Virus record (IMG/VR): IMGVR_UViG_3300006641_000176 | Span: 1-24,019 of that record | Length of the DNA: 24,019 nt | Direction: 5' to 3' (one strand) | DNA from: a virus | Shown here: piece by piece, positions 13,433-20,243 of the stretch | Layout of the letters: every line of letters begins with the position of its first letter | How positions within the stretch are numbered: position 1 is the stretch's first letter | Made by a program: the position numbers and the translations under genes | Notes under the pieces: generated by a model | Told to the model about the DNA's origin: nothing | Seen by the model: the letters and a program-made list of their open reading frames with translations, nothing else | The model's database searches: none

Positions 13433-14785
13433 TCATAAAAGTCCGTAGCTATTAAATTGCCGCTCAATTTCAAAAGTTAGCGGTTTTTCCTCTTGTTGTA
13501 CACCATATTTTAGATGGAGGAACAAATATCTGGCCGCATCTGGACCGTGATCGTCCTCTTTTATGGGTATATCGGAGGCGTTACGGTCTGGTTTCTCTTC
13601 GGGGAAGCGATAAGACTCGATCTCGTAGATAAAATGGTTGCAGTTGGAGCCGATGAAGAGGGAGGGCTTGGGAAGTCCGACCAACTGCATCCGGGGCTTG
13701 AGTTTTTCGGTGACTAAGCCGATACCCGTAGCATAGCCTTTGGCATCATTCGCTTTATTCACCCCGACAATCGGGAAATCTCGCTGCATGACCTCTATGG
13801 CATCACGATTGGCGGAGTCTCCAACCAACAGAACGAGCCGCTTATCGCCAATGACCGCCTTAATGCGGGGAATAATATTGTCCAGCGTCTCTTCTTTGCC
13901 ATACACTTCGTCTACTAGATACCATGTCTGGTCTTTGTCAACTCCGAATAGAAGGAAGGCGGTGGTGTGCCAGCCAAAGTCTATCGCTCCGTAATAGGTA
14001 AGCTCTTGAGGGATCTCGGATGGTTTAATCACGTGTACTTTGCGGTCAAAGACAGGATATACCGCCCCTTGAACAGCTCGGAACTCCAATTCGTACTCCT
14101 GCATAAACCCCGAGAGCAGTCCGCGCTTCTCAGCTTCTTTACGAACCCCATCCATAAACTCCTTGGAAACGTAGGGGGAGTCTCTCCAGGTGGATTCTTG
14201 ATAGAACCATGCCTCATCTTCTTTAGCGAACTGAATAAGATCATAGAAATGGTTGTACCCTCTTGGTGTTCCCATGAAAATAATCCAGCCGTTCGTGGTA
14301 GAGAACATCGGTTCGTAGACCAGTTTGAAGGAATCGGGGTCTTGATCGCCGTATTCGTCAAAGATCATGCCGTCAGCCTTAAACCCACGGTGGGAGTCGC
14401 TTTGGTCGGAACCCAATAATTGAAGAGTGGAGCGGGGCTTCGTAGTGTCGTGGTTGACGATGATGGTTTCGCCGGAGGGCAGTTTAACGGGGGTGTTTTC
14501 GACGTAGTTGAACTCGATGATGAGATCTTGTTCGTTCTTCTTGTAGATCAGCTCCTTCGGGATAAGGGGGACGTACTGCCGCCACACGACTTCGTGGGCT
14601 TGTTTATAGGTTTTAAAGACGACAAAGTACCGTCCCTGTTTTAAGGTAGCTGAAATCCACGCATGATTGGTGGCGAAGTAGGTCTTACCAGACTGCCGCC
14701 CCCATAAAAGAACTCCACGTTTGAACCCGTCCACCATGAACGCCTTATGCGCCAAGGCTTGCTTACGGCTCGCTTTGTAGCCCAT
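13433..14785 (-). CDS. terL: Terminase large subunit (ATPase/nuclease)
   Basis: Starting at ATG 14785 the protein is 450 residues. Visible motifs: Walker A GRQSGKT (29-35), Walker B MIFDE (140-144), the coupling motif MGTPRG (171-176), and RNase-H-like nuclease acidic residues D269 (GAIDFGWHT), D323 (LVGDSANRD) and D416 (DDHGPDAAR). All key residues of both domains are present, so it should be active. It translocates DNA into the prohead and cuts it. A longer frame to 14938 exists, but this start overlaps the previous stop as TAATG, which is typical coupling, and matches the family's N-terminus. Confidence 0.95.
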   Translation of the reverse strand: MGYKASRKQALAHKAFMVDGFKRGVLLWGRQSGKTYFATNHAWISATLKQGRYFVVFKTYKQAHEVVWRQYVPLIPKELIYKKNEQDLIIEFNYVENTPVKLPSGETIIVNHDTTKPRSTLQLLGSDQSDSHRGFKADGMIFDEYGDQDPDSFKLVYEPMFSTTNGWIIFMGTPRGYNHFYDLIQFAKEDEAWFYQESTWRDSPYVSKEFMDGVRKEAEKRGLLSGFMQEYELEFRAVQGAVYPVFDRKVHVIKPSEIPQELTYYGAIDFGWHTTAFLLFGVDKDQTWYLVDEVYGKEETLDNIIPRIKAVIGDKRLVLLVGDSANRDAIEVMQRDFPIVGVNKANDAKGYATGIGLVTEKLKPRMQLVGLPKPSLFIGSNCNHFIYEIESYRFPEEKPDRNASDIPIKEDDHGPDAARYLFLHLKYGVQQEEKPLTFEIERQFNSYGLL

Positions 14786-15603
14786 TACACCATCTTGAGG
14801 TTGATCTTGTCGAAGTCGATGCTTGAAGCGTCCTCGGAACTCTTGGTAAAGACTTGCACCAGCTGACCGCCAATCACTTCTTCTCGAACGCCCTGGTTTT
14901 GGACAGCGGGTTTCGGCCAGAAAATACCGAACAGCCAATCACGGACGCGGTAATAGCGCATTTCATTTAAGAAGTCTCGTTCGTTGGATTGGTCTACAGG
15001 CAGTCCGTTCTCCCGAGCGATGACGACAGCGGCTTGGGGATCTTCGTGGAAAATGAGTCTCCGGGCGATATAGCGCTTATCCGTTTGCTCGCCCTGGTCG
15101 TTTAGGACGATACGGTTTAATTGGACGGTGAACTTCGGCTCCTTCATGTTGATGCCGGTCTTGGTTTCGTAGGAGGAAACGTCCACCTTGTAGTCGAGTT
15201 CGTAATTGTAGTCGAAGGCGAGGGGTTGGAGCCTCGGCTCTTTCCGAAGGCGGGGGGTAGGGTCGGGATAATTAGCCGGATCAACCAGGTATTTCTCGAC
15301 TTCGTTTATTAAGCGGTTGCCGCTAACATGGACCGTCTCTTTTTCTACTGGACGATTGCCTAAAATTGCAGCCTTTAGGAGCGCGTTGGTTTCCATCATC
15401 TCTTTCATCTGCGCCTTGAGTTCGTCGATGTCGGAGTCGGAAGCGATATCTTCTACGGTTTCGGGAGTTTCTGTTGTCCCGTGAACTTCAAAAGAGCCTG
15501 CCGACGGCTCTTCCTGTGCTGCTTTTTTCTTTTTAAGGTACTCATCTCGTGCAGCCTGTAGTTTAGCCAGGTGTTCCGGCGAGATTGTTCTCTTTTTGCC
15601 CAT
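14785..15603 (-). CDS. Conserved protein upstream of TerL
   Basis: A 272-residue protein. The N-terminal 35 residues are very basic (EYLKKKKAAQ), then acidic, then a short coiled coil (DELKAQMKEMMETNALLKAA). The C-terminal 150 residues form a mixed domain with FTVQLNRIVLNDQGEQTDKR and NEMRYYRVRDWLFGIFWPKP. AAGGGGAAGA lies ahead of the ATG. It overlaps terL by one base. I know proteins of this look beside terminase genes in metagenomic phages, but not their function. A packaging accessory or a head protein is possible. Confidence 0.75.
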   Translation of the reverse strand: MGKKRTISPEHLAKLQAARDEYLKKKKAAQEEPSAGSFEVHGTTETPETVEDIASDSDIDELKAQMKEMMETNALLKAAILGNRPVEKETVHVSGNRLINEVEKYLVDPANYPDPTPRLRKEPRLQPLAFDYNYELDYKVDVSSYETKTGINMKEPKFTVQLNRIVLNDQGEQTDKRYIARRLIFHEDPQAAVVIARENGLPVDQSNERDFLNEMRYYRVRDWLFGIFWPKPAVQNQGVREEVIGGQLVQVFTKSSEDASSIDFDKINLKMV

Positions 15604-15653
15604 TTCTTCCCCTTAGATTAGATTGTTTTTTTGGAGAATATGTGTTTGAGGCG

Positions 15654-15682
15654 AGCGTAACGGTAAAGGCTTCGTTTGTCAA
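15654..15682 (-). promoter_or_regulatory. Possible promoter for the packaging genes
   Basis: On the minus strand a consensus TTGACA (15677-15682) is followed after 17 nt by TACGCT (15654-15659). The -35 box is perfect, the -10 box weak (three of six). It lies 50 nt before the ATG at 15603. Confidence 0.45.
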
Positions 15683-15694
15683 GTGAAACTTTAT

Positions 15695-15994
15695 TCACTT
15701 CCGGTATTTAAGGTTACAATCAGCCAATCTGCACAAGCCTTTAGCGAAGCCATGAGGACAGGGGGAAATCACCTCCACCTCAACATCGCCCACCTTCTTC
15801 GTGATCTTCAAACCTTTAACGGGTTTTATTTTGGCGACCACCTCTTCTTTGGGAGGGGATGGAACCTTTATGTGGGAAGGAGACGGGGGGTGGTCTACCT
15901 TATTAAGGGCGTTATGGATAAACTCCGACTTATTCGGCAAAGCCCGCCACTTTTCCATGTCTTCAGCTCGTATATAAGTGTGTACCTGTGGCAT
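15695..15994 (-). CDS. Ribbon-helix-helix-like protein with Cys-rich tail
   Basis: A 99-residue protein. Residues 1-31 (MPQVHTYIRAEDMEKWRALP) match the 35-aa protein at 10823-10930 and resemble a ribbon-helix-helix DNA-binding domain. A Pro/Lys linker follows, then a beta segment (LKITKKVGDVEVEVISPC). The C-terminal CPHGFAKGLCRLADC holds three Cys and one His that could bind zinc. No ribosome site precedes the ATG; the -10 box of the 16004-16032 promoter ends 9 nt before it, so the mRNA is probably leaderless. A repressor acting on the adjacent inverted repeats is a reasonable inference. Confidence 0.72.
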   Translation of the reverse strand: MPQVHTYIRAEDMEKWRALPNKSEFIHNALNKVDHPPSPSHIKVPSPPKEEVVAKIKPVKGLKITKKVGDVEVEVISPCPHGFAKGLCRLADCNLKYRK

Positions 15995-15999
15995 ATGTT

Positions 16000-16190
16000 A
16001 TGTAGTATACATAGTCTACATAGGGTATGCAATACTGCGGTGGATAACAGAGATAGCGACAGATACTATCGTTTCACTCTATATATAAATACGGTGGGTG
16101 TACCTTGCGAACAACAGAGGTGGTGGGGGGTAGCAAGCAATGTTTATGCGCGTATGTCTATGTATACTATGTAGACTATGTATACTACAT
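16000..16190 (-). repeat. Perfect 24-bp inverted repeat in the 296-bp control region
   Basis: 16000-16023 and 16167-16190 are exact reverse complements over 24 bp, 143 nt apart. The right copy continues as a near-tandem 16-bp direct repeat of CTATGTATACTA (16159 and 16175). The left copy covers the -10 box of a minus promoter. A further hairpin, ATGTCG/CGACAT, lies at 16189-16216. The whole 15995-16290 stretch has no gene that I can support. It looks like a regulatory region with two operator clusters. Confidence 0.7.
16004..16032 (-). promoter_or_regulatory. Promoter of the 15695-15994 gene, leaderless type
   Basis: On the minus strand TTGCAT (16027-16032), 17-nt spacer, TATACT (16004-16009). 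The same boxes with the same spacing recur at 17118-17146 on the other strand. The -10 lies inside the 24-bp inverted repeat, so a protein bound there would block transcription. Confidence 0.65.
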
Positions 16191-16290
16191 GTCGTAAAAT
16201 ACATATTGTGCGACATACTATAAAATGATTAACACCTTACTAGATTACCTTTTGTCAATAGCTTATAGAGGTACGCTATATATGGTGTGT

Positions 16291-16644
16291 CTATGCTTCG
16301 TCTAAGCTACTTGTAAGATCAATATTAAGTGTTATACCTGTACTAGTCACCTCTGTTAATTGCTTGGCTTTTCCGTACTCTCGATCAATTATATCTTGAC
16401 TTGCTCTTAATCTTATATCGTCTTTTTTACTATTTAACAGTTCAACTACCGTCTCTCTTGCTCTGTTGACATGTTCTTGCATGTAAATTTTTGCCTCTGG
16501 TTTCCTTAGTAGTTGGAAGGCATTATTCCTTGCGGTGGTGCGGTTTTCTGTCTGGTGGGTGCGGATATAGGCTTCTGTTGCGGATAGTTTAGGATTGCTC
16601 AACAATAAGTCCAGAGTTTTTTTTGATCCCTTTTTGAGTGCCAT
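16291..16644 (-). CDS. terS: Terminase small subunit
   Basis: From ATG 16644 the protein has 117 residues. It starts MALKKGSKKTLDLLLSNPKL and continues with the helix-turn-helix-like SATEAYIRTHQTENRTTARN, LLRKPEAKIYMQEHVNRARE, and DDIRLRASQDIIDREYGKAK. This helical pattern with an N-terminal DNA-binding part and a C-terminal oligomerisation helix is typical of terminase small subunits, and terL lies 1.5 kb downstream. I prefer ATG 16644 over 16683 because the latter overlaps the -35 box of a promoter. It recognises the packaging site and regulates TerL. Confidence 0.82.
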   Translation of the reverse strand: MALKKGSKKTLDLLLSNPKLSATEAYIRTHQTENRTTARNNAFQLLRKPEAKIYMQEHVNRARETVVELLNSKKDDIRLRASQDIIDREYGKAKQLTEVTSTGITLNIDLTSSLDEA

Positions 16645-16654
16645 TATGCCTATA

Positions 16655-16683
16655 CATATATATGAGTGGTGCGGATTTTGCAA
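16655..16683 (-). promoter_or_regulatory. Promoter of terS, near-leaderless
   Basis: On the minus strand TTGCAA (16678-16683), 17-nt spacer, TATATG (16655-16660). The -10 box ends 10 nt before the ATG at 16644 and there is no clear Shine-Dalgarno sequence, so the leader would be only a few bases long. Confidence 0.5.
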
Positions 16684-16698
16684 GTGTTGAGGTGTGCG

Positions 16699-17061
16699 TT
16701 ACCTCTGTTGTGGTGCGGTTTTCTCAAGCGTGTACTGATAGTCCATACCTAATCTTATAGCAGTATGGCAATTATAATGACAAACCGTACATAGCCATAT
16801 AACCTCTAGTGGCTTATTGTGGTCTGGGTGGTGCGCTTGAATTGGATAAAATGCACTGTCACACCGTTGGCAATTGCTTGACTTTACTAGTTGACCCGAC
16901 TCTACCGCTTTTTTTACTGCTTGCCTTGCATAAGTCTTGTGACGATTTATGATCTGATTCACCGCTTGCTTGCTTATCCCAAACATTCGCGCAATACGCG
17001 CTTGAGTAAATCCCTCGGCAAGAAGTTTATCGACCATTTCTTTGTTTTTTAGTTTCGTCAT
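16699..17061 (-). CDS. HTH plus HNH-like zinc-binding protein
   Basis: A 120-residue protein. Residues 9-40 form a helix-turn-helix (LLAEGFTQARIARMFGISKQ then AVNQI) like those in resolvases and sigma region 4. Residues 60-100 form a zinc site with CQRC, the HHPDHNKPLEVIWLC segment and CHYNCH. The HH..DH..PL.V.WLC..CH pattern is that of small HNH-related phage proteins. Whether it cuts DNA is unclear; a DNA-binding regulator or nicking role near the packaging start are both possible. It is the first minus-strand gene after the divergent control region and appears leaderless. Confidence 0.8.
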   Translation of the reverse strand: MTKLKNKEMVDKLLAEGFTQARIARMFGISKQAVNQIINRHKTYARQAVKKAVESGQLVKSSNCQRCDSAFYPIQAHHPDHNKPLEVIWLCTVCHYNCHTAIRLGMDYQYTLEKTAPQQR

Positions 17062-17069
17062 TACAGATC

Positions 17070-17098
17070 AATATACCCGACTTATCCACAATCGTCAA
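17070..17098 (-). promoter_or_regulatory. Strong leftward promoter, leaderless
   Basis: On the minus strand TTGACG (17093-17098), 17-nt spacer, TATATT (17070-17075). Only 8 nt separate the -10 box from the ATG at 17061, so transcription should start at or next to the start codon. It is back-to-back with the rightward promoter at 17118-17146. Confidence 0.75.
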
Positions 17099-17117
17099 CT
17101 TTTTTATCTAAAAGTAC

Positions 17118-17146
17118 TTGCATCTATCAAACTATTTTGCTATACT
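17118..17146 (+). promoter_or_regulatory. Rightward early promoter
   Basis: TTGCAT (17118-17123), 17-nt spacer, TATACT (17141-17146), with the same boxes as the promoter at 16004-16032. It would drive the structured leader and the small-gene operon. Transcription would begin near 17153, right at the first hairpin. Confidence 0.72.
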
Positions 17147-17153
17147 GGTGTTA

Positions 17154-17456
17154 GATCAATCGCACATGATTGATCGCACCTTGAGAGCCTTACCAACCAA
17201 TAAAGAGACCACAAAGCCTATAACTTACGGCATACGCCACTATAACGGTCTTTGTCAATATCTTTATTGGGTGGTGGGCACAAAGTTGGCTAGGCAACTG
17301 ATCGCATAAGTTTTTAAAAGCAACAATTAGGTGGCGCACTTAGGTGATGCCGTTATAACCGAAATTACTAATTGCGCTTATGCGATCACCAGTTGTGGCG
17401 GTAAAAAACTGTTAGGGCTAGCAGGGGCTATTTACCGTCATAACTGGCTAGCCAAC
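17154..17456 (+). ncRNA. Structured, pseudoknotted leader RNA of the early operon
   Basis: This stretch has no convincing gene but can fold densely. Helices: GATCAATC (17154-17161) with 17168-17175; 17197-17206 with 17261-17270 (10 bp) plus 17211-17216 with 17250-17255; CAACT and GATCGCATAAG (17295-17310) with 17377-17395 (16 bp with one bulge); CAATTAG (17324-17330) with 17368-17374; 17398-17405 with 17431-17438 crossed by GGCTAGC (17416-17422) with 17447-17453, a pseudoknot. GTTGGCTAG (17285-17293) can also pair with 17448-17456, so two folds compete. It ends 30 nt before the first small gene. It may be a riboswitch-like control element or a processed non-coding RNA; I match it to no known family. 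Confidence 0.65.
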
Positions 17457-17486
17457 TATCATCAAAAATAACTGGGGGTAAATATT

Positions 17487-17561
17487 ATGGGCAAGAAATT
17501 AATTCCGTTTAAGGTATATAACGAAAATATTTTGGTGCGCGTAATTTTTAGGAGTAAATAA
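17487..17561 (+). CDS. 24-residue leader peptide ending in RSK
   Basis: ATG 17487 to TAA 17561, encoding 24 residues starting MGKKLIPFKVYNENILVRV and ending IFRSK. AAATAACTGGGGG lies just before the start, a variant of a 13-mer found before other phage genes here. The stop lies within AGGAGTAAATAA, the ribosome site of the next gene. The same RSK ending is shared by four later genes. Function unknown; it could be a leader peptide that couples translation to the structured RNA upstream. Confidence 0.6.
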   Translation: MGKKLIPFKVYNENILVRVIFRSK

Positions 17562-17562
17562 T

Positions 17563-17778
17563 ATGAAGCGATCAATAAGCGTCTATGACGATGCACAAAT
17601 ATTAGGCATGTACATTGATTGGTTTAACAACTTTTTGACACTACAGCGTTTCTCTGACTATTACGGCATAAGCGATACATTTGCCGAATACATCATTACA
17701 GAGGGTCGTAAGATATTAAACCGTCAGCTGTACGGTGGTAGCAAGTTACATCAAGCGGTAATAGTAAGGAGTAAATAA
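17563..17778 (+). CDS. Small early protein
   Basis: A 71-residue soluble helical protein. It begins MKRSISVYDDAQILGMYIDW and has FNNFLTLQRFSDYYGISDTF followed by a helix with EYIITEGRKIL. The layout of two helices around YYGIS suggests a small HTH-like fold. I have seen this type, with YDD..IL..Y.DWFNNFLT..RF..YY, in phage early regions, function unknown. It ends VIVRSK through the shared RBS module. Confidence 0.78.
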   Translation: MKRSISVYDDAQILGMYIDWFNNFLTLQRFSDYYGISDTFAEYIITEGRKILNRQLYGGSKLHQAVIVRSK

Positions 17779-17780
17779 TT

Positions 17781-17987
17781 ATGTTTATGTTGTATAACAA
17801 CGATTCTCAAGAATTCGAGACATTCACCACTGCCGAACTGTTGGAAATGATAAACAGGGATCGTAGTCACGAATGGTCGAACTATAACGAAAATAGCACT
17901 ATTAAGGAAATAACAGAGGTAGTCAACGACATGTGTATGCCATATCAAGTCGATGTTGACATGCCATTTTCAGTAAGGAGTAAATAG
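17781..17987 (+). CDS. Small acidic early protein
   Basis: A 68-residue acidic protein beginning MFMLYNNDSQEFETFTTAEL and ending FSVRSK. The start lies 2 nt after the previous stop, with AGGAGTAAATAATT before it. It carries two short helices and a Met-rich C-terminal part, no Cys pair, no membrane segment. No family recognised. Small acidic proteins in phage early operons often bind and inhibit host enzymes, but nothing here shows a target. Confidence 0.72.
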   Translation: MFMLYNNDSQEFETFTTAELLEMINRDRSHEWSNYNENSTIKEITEVVNDMCMPYQVDVDMPFSVRSK

Positions 17988-17988
17988 T

Positions 17989-18171
17989 ATGGATGCTAAG
18001 TATATAGAAACTTTCGAGAATACCGCCATTTGTATGAGCTACAACGGCATGTATACCGCCGATGTTTTGACAAGAGACACACCAAATATAATGGGTGACT
18101 ACTTAAAAGCGCTACAAGCCGACACATTGGATGGAATCAAAGAACTTATAACGGAGTATAGGAGTAAATAA
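17989..18171 (+). CDS. Small early protein
   Basis: A 60-residue protein beginning MDAKYIETFENTAICMSYNG, then a helix (DYLKALQADTLDGIKELITE) and ending EYRSK. The ribosome site is the AGGAGTAAATAG at the end of the previous gene. No family recognised. It is the fourth gene in a row to use the RSK/RBS module. Confidence 0.72.
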   Translation: MDAKYIETFENTAICMSYNGMYTADVLTRDTPNIMGDYLKALQADTLDGIKELITEYRSK

Positions 18172-18172
18172 C

Positions 18173-18538
18173 ATGATAACTACAGATGTACAATTTCACA
18201 CGTTTTGGCAATGGTTACAGCGTGAAGATGGAAGTTATAAAAACAATTTCACCTATAATGGCGCAGAAGCCTTGTTTAATTACTTGGATGAGTTAAGCGA
18301 CGAAATGGGCGAAAATATGGAATATGATCCTATTGCATGGTGCGTTGAGTATTCGGAGTACCCTAGCGCATGGGATGCGATGCAAGAATACCAGCCGGAC
18401 GATATGCCGGTAGAAGGTGAAGACGGTGACGATTTGTTAGAGGTACAGGAGAAAAACGAAGCTAAGGCGTTAGAGTGGCTACAAGATAACACCACGGTTA
18501 TAGAATTTGACGGTGGCGTAATTATAGCGGATTTTTAA
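18173..18538 (+). CDS. Acidic early protein of a widespread phage/plasmid family
   Basis: A 121-residue very acidic protein with FTYNGAEALFNYLDELSDEM, a VEYSEYPSAWDAMQEYQ segment, a run of Asp/Glu near residue 85, and a C-terminus with DNTTVIEFDGGVIIADF. I know this NTTVIEFDGGVIIxDF ending from small proteins of phages and mobile elements; some sit next to antirestriction genes, and the charge would suit a DNA mimic, but function is unproven. This gene does not end in RSK; its stop is followed by AAAGGGTAACT for the next gene. Confidence 0.78.
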   Translation: MITTDVQFHTFWQWLQREDGSYKNNFTYNGAEALFNYLDELSDEMGENMEYDPIAWCVEYSEYPSAWDAMQEYQPDDMPVEGEDGDDLLEVQEKNEAKALEWLQDNTTVIEFDGGVIIADF

Positions 18539-18547
18539 AGGGTAACT

Positions 18548-18859
18548 ATGAGATACGCAACTTGGAACGGTTGGAATGATAAATATAACGGTACTTCTTT
18601 ACAGGGATACATAAACGCTACTTATAAGGAGTTGGTGGCGGTTTTTGGCAAGCCTACGGACGGTGACGGTTATAAGGTTGACGCTCAGTGGCTCATAGAG
18701 TTCGATAACGGCACTTTAGCCACTATCTACAACTATAAGGACGGTATCAACTACAACGGACGTTCTAGAACGCCTAAAACACAGATTACAGAATGGCATG
18801 TTGGTGGTTTTGACAAGAACGCACCACTATTAGTAAATGAAATATTAAGGAGTAAATAA
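18548..18859 (+). CDS. Conserved early phage protein
   Basis: A 103-residue protein with SLQGYINATYKELVAVFGKP, the segment DGDGYKVDAQWLIEFDNGTL, ATIYNYKDGINYNG and a C-terminal ITEWHVGGFDKNA. This arrangement (SLQGYI..TY..L...FG.P, YK.D..W...F..GT.A.IYN.KDG, I..WH.GG) is one that I recognise from many phages and some plasmids; it has no established function that I know of. It ends ILRSK, so the RBS module is used again. Confidence 0.8.
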   Translation: MRYATWNGWNDKYNGTSLQGYINATYKELVAVFGKPTDGDGYKVDAQWLIEFDNGTLATIYNYKDGINYNGRSRTPKTQITEWHVGGFDKNAPLLVNEILRSK

Positions 18860-18860
18860 G

Positions 18861-19229
18861 ATGGGTATCTTACACATGAGTGCATTGTGTCAAGCATTAG
18901 CAACAGGAGCGATTGTGTTGGGTGGCGGTTTTACAGTCACACACAACACCAGCATGCAACCGTTCGTAATGCCATATGAGGACGTATACACGGCGCATGA
19001 CGTACTGCAATCGGACGTACACAACCAACAAGTAACGTTACACGGCAACTCTATACAGGGTAGCTTGAGTGTTGGCGCAACCGTCAACAATCCGTTAGAC
19101 GGAACAACCATCTTACAAGTAGGGAGCATGGATCGGGTCATAACGGACGGGACGGTGACATGGGACGGCGCGTTACCGAATGATGGGAGCGTTACCCTGT
19201 TACAGGGAAGTTTCGACCCTGAACGCTAA
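18861..19229 (+). CDS. Possible exported or membrane-anchored early protein
   Basis: A 122-residue protein. Residues 7-26 are hydrophobic (ALCQALATGAIVLGGGFTV) and may be a membrane anchor or uncleaved signal; there are few Lys at the N-terminus, which is weak for a classical signal peptide. The rest is Thr/Val/Asn-rich and probably beta (VTLHGNSIQGSLSVGATVNN, SVTLLQGSFDPER). The ribosome site is AGGAGTAAATAAG. No family recognised. It is the last gene of the RSK series. Confidence 0.68.
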   Translation: MGILHMSALCQALATGAIVLGGGFTVTHNTSMQPFVMPYEDVYTAHDVLQSDVHNQQVTLHGNSIQGSLSVGATVNNPLDGTTILQVGSMDRVITDGTVTWDGALPNDGSVTLLQGSFDPER

Positions 19230-19285
19230 AGGAATAGACTGGGCGGAAACTAGGCACGGAATTTTAATAAGGAACGGGAGGTTAT

Positions 19286-19513
19286 ATGGTGAATACACAA
19301 TTAAATTTGAAAACCAAAAAAGTCACCCAACACGCTAAGATAATCAGGGAATTAAAAAGGCGCGGCATTTTAGGCCTGACTTCGAGAGATATGATAAACA
19401 TGGAAATTTTCAAGTACAGTTCACGGATAGCGGAACTACGAAAAGAAGGACATAAGATCATCGCTACCCACGTTAAAGGGAGCCTGTGGAAGTACAATCT
19501 AAAGGAGGACTGA
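19286..19513 (+). CDS. Helix-turn-helix protein
   Basis: A 75-residue basic protein with TQHAKIIRELKRRGILGLTS, then NMEIFKYSSRIAELRKEGHK and a short strand (KIIATHVKGSLWKY). The pattern QHxxIIxxLKxxG.L...D......YRxxxRIxELRxxGHxI is the phage helix-turn-helix domain (PF14090-like) found in early regions, a winged-helix fold. GGGAGG lies 6 nt before the ATG. It may regulate phage early genes. Confidence 0.83.
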   Translation: MVNTQLNLKTKKVTQHAKIIRELKRRGILGLTSRDMINMEIFKYSSRIAELRKEGHKIIATHVKGSLWKYNLKED

Positions 19514-19514
19514 T

Positions 19515-19814
19515 ATGTTCAGGAACATAAAGCCGGAATTTTACTACGTTGCACCGCCGGAGAGCGTGTTTAAGGACATTAAGACCCACGCCATGAAGTT
19601 GTGGCGTAAGTATCCCAATGAACACGGCTATGTAGACGAAAAAGTGAATAGGATCATTGACATCGAGAATATACGTGATAACGCCTGGTACATCGTTTCG
19701 ATGTTCGATACCCACAATCAAGCGGAACTGTGGCGGTCACTATCAGAGAAAAGCAAGGCATTTATCAGAGGAATTTCAGAAACTAACGAGGAGCAAGACA
19801 ATGGGAGAGAATGA
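19515..19814 (+). CDS. Conserved phage early protein
   Basis: A 99-residue helical protein beginning MFRNIKPEFYYVAPPESVFK, then IKTHAMKLWRKYPNEHGYVD and RDNAWYIVSMFDTHNQAELW. The EFYYVAPPE..F..IK...., KxNRIxDIxNIxDNAWYIVxMFDxxNQ arrangement is common among phages of Gram-positive and other hosts, function unknown. AAAGGAGGACTGAT is a strong ribosome site. It overlaps the next gene by 14 nt. Confidence 0.82.
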   Translation: MFRNIKPEFYYVAPPESVFKDIKTHAMKLWRKYPNEHGYVDEKVNRIIDIENIRDNAWYIVSMFDTHNQAELWRSLSEKSKAFIRGISETNEEQDNGRE

Positions 19815-20016
19815 CAAGATCAGCAAAGCGATATTCGTAAACATGAGCGATCCGGAAGGTGCGGAACTGTGGAAGGAATTGAACATTCTACGCGTAACGA
19901 TGGATATTTCATGGAAAGCGATGATATTGAGTGCGTTAGCTGGATGGGCGCAAGGATCGGAATTTAATCCTGATCTAACAGACAGATTGATCGCATACAT
20001 TTCAGAAAAAGAATAG
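19801..20016 (+). CDS. Small helical early protein
   Basis: A 71-residue protein from ATG 19801, which has GAGGAGCAAGACA before it, to TAG 20016. It begins MGENDKISKAIFVNMSDPEG and has a helical centre with LWKELNILRVTMDISWKAMI. The internal start is chosen over longer frames because of its ribosome site and its short overlap with the previous gene. The size and the TMDISWKAMILSAL segment suggest a small helix-bundle DNA-binding protein; no family recognised. Confidence 0.7.
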   Translation: MGENDKISKAIFVNMSDPEGAELWKELNILRVTMDISWKAMILSALAGWAQGSEFNPDLTDRLIAYISEKE

Positions 20017-20057
20017 TTGACAATTCATGTAAGAAATCTTACTCTGGGGAGGACTAT

Positions 20058-20119
20058 TTGCTCAAACATCAGCGCAAATAGAAAACCCGCCGGGTAAAGG
20101 CGGGCTTGCTCAAACATCA
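20058..20119 (+). other. Hairpin flanked by 14-bp direct repeats after the early operon
   Basis: TTGCTCAAACATCA occurs at 20058-20071 and again at 20106-20119. Between them CCCGCC (20086-20091) pairs with GGCGGG (20099-20104) around a 7-nt loop. No U-run follows, so this is not a standard terminator, though it could be one that needs a factor. The rest of 20017-20243 has no gene that I can support. Confidence 0.5.
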
Positions 20120-20218
20120 CATTTAATTGTGAGCCACGAGCATCTATTTGTCAAGACGCATTGGGGTAATCAGTCTAAGAATCTTTTACAAATCCATGTT
20201 CACAGCCATGTAAGGATG

Positions 20219-20237
20219 TACAAATTTGTAGTATAAT
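20219..20237 (+). promoter_or_regulatory. HNH-gene promoter with palindromic operator
   Basis: TATAAT (20232-20237) is a perfect -10 box 6 nt before the ATG at 20244, so the transcript should be leaderless. The perfect palindrome TACAAATTTGTA (20219-20230) fills the spacer. The -35 position (TGTAAG) is poor, which suggests an activator or weak basal expression. Confidence 0.55.
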
Positions 20238-20243
20238 GTAGAC

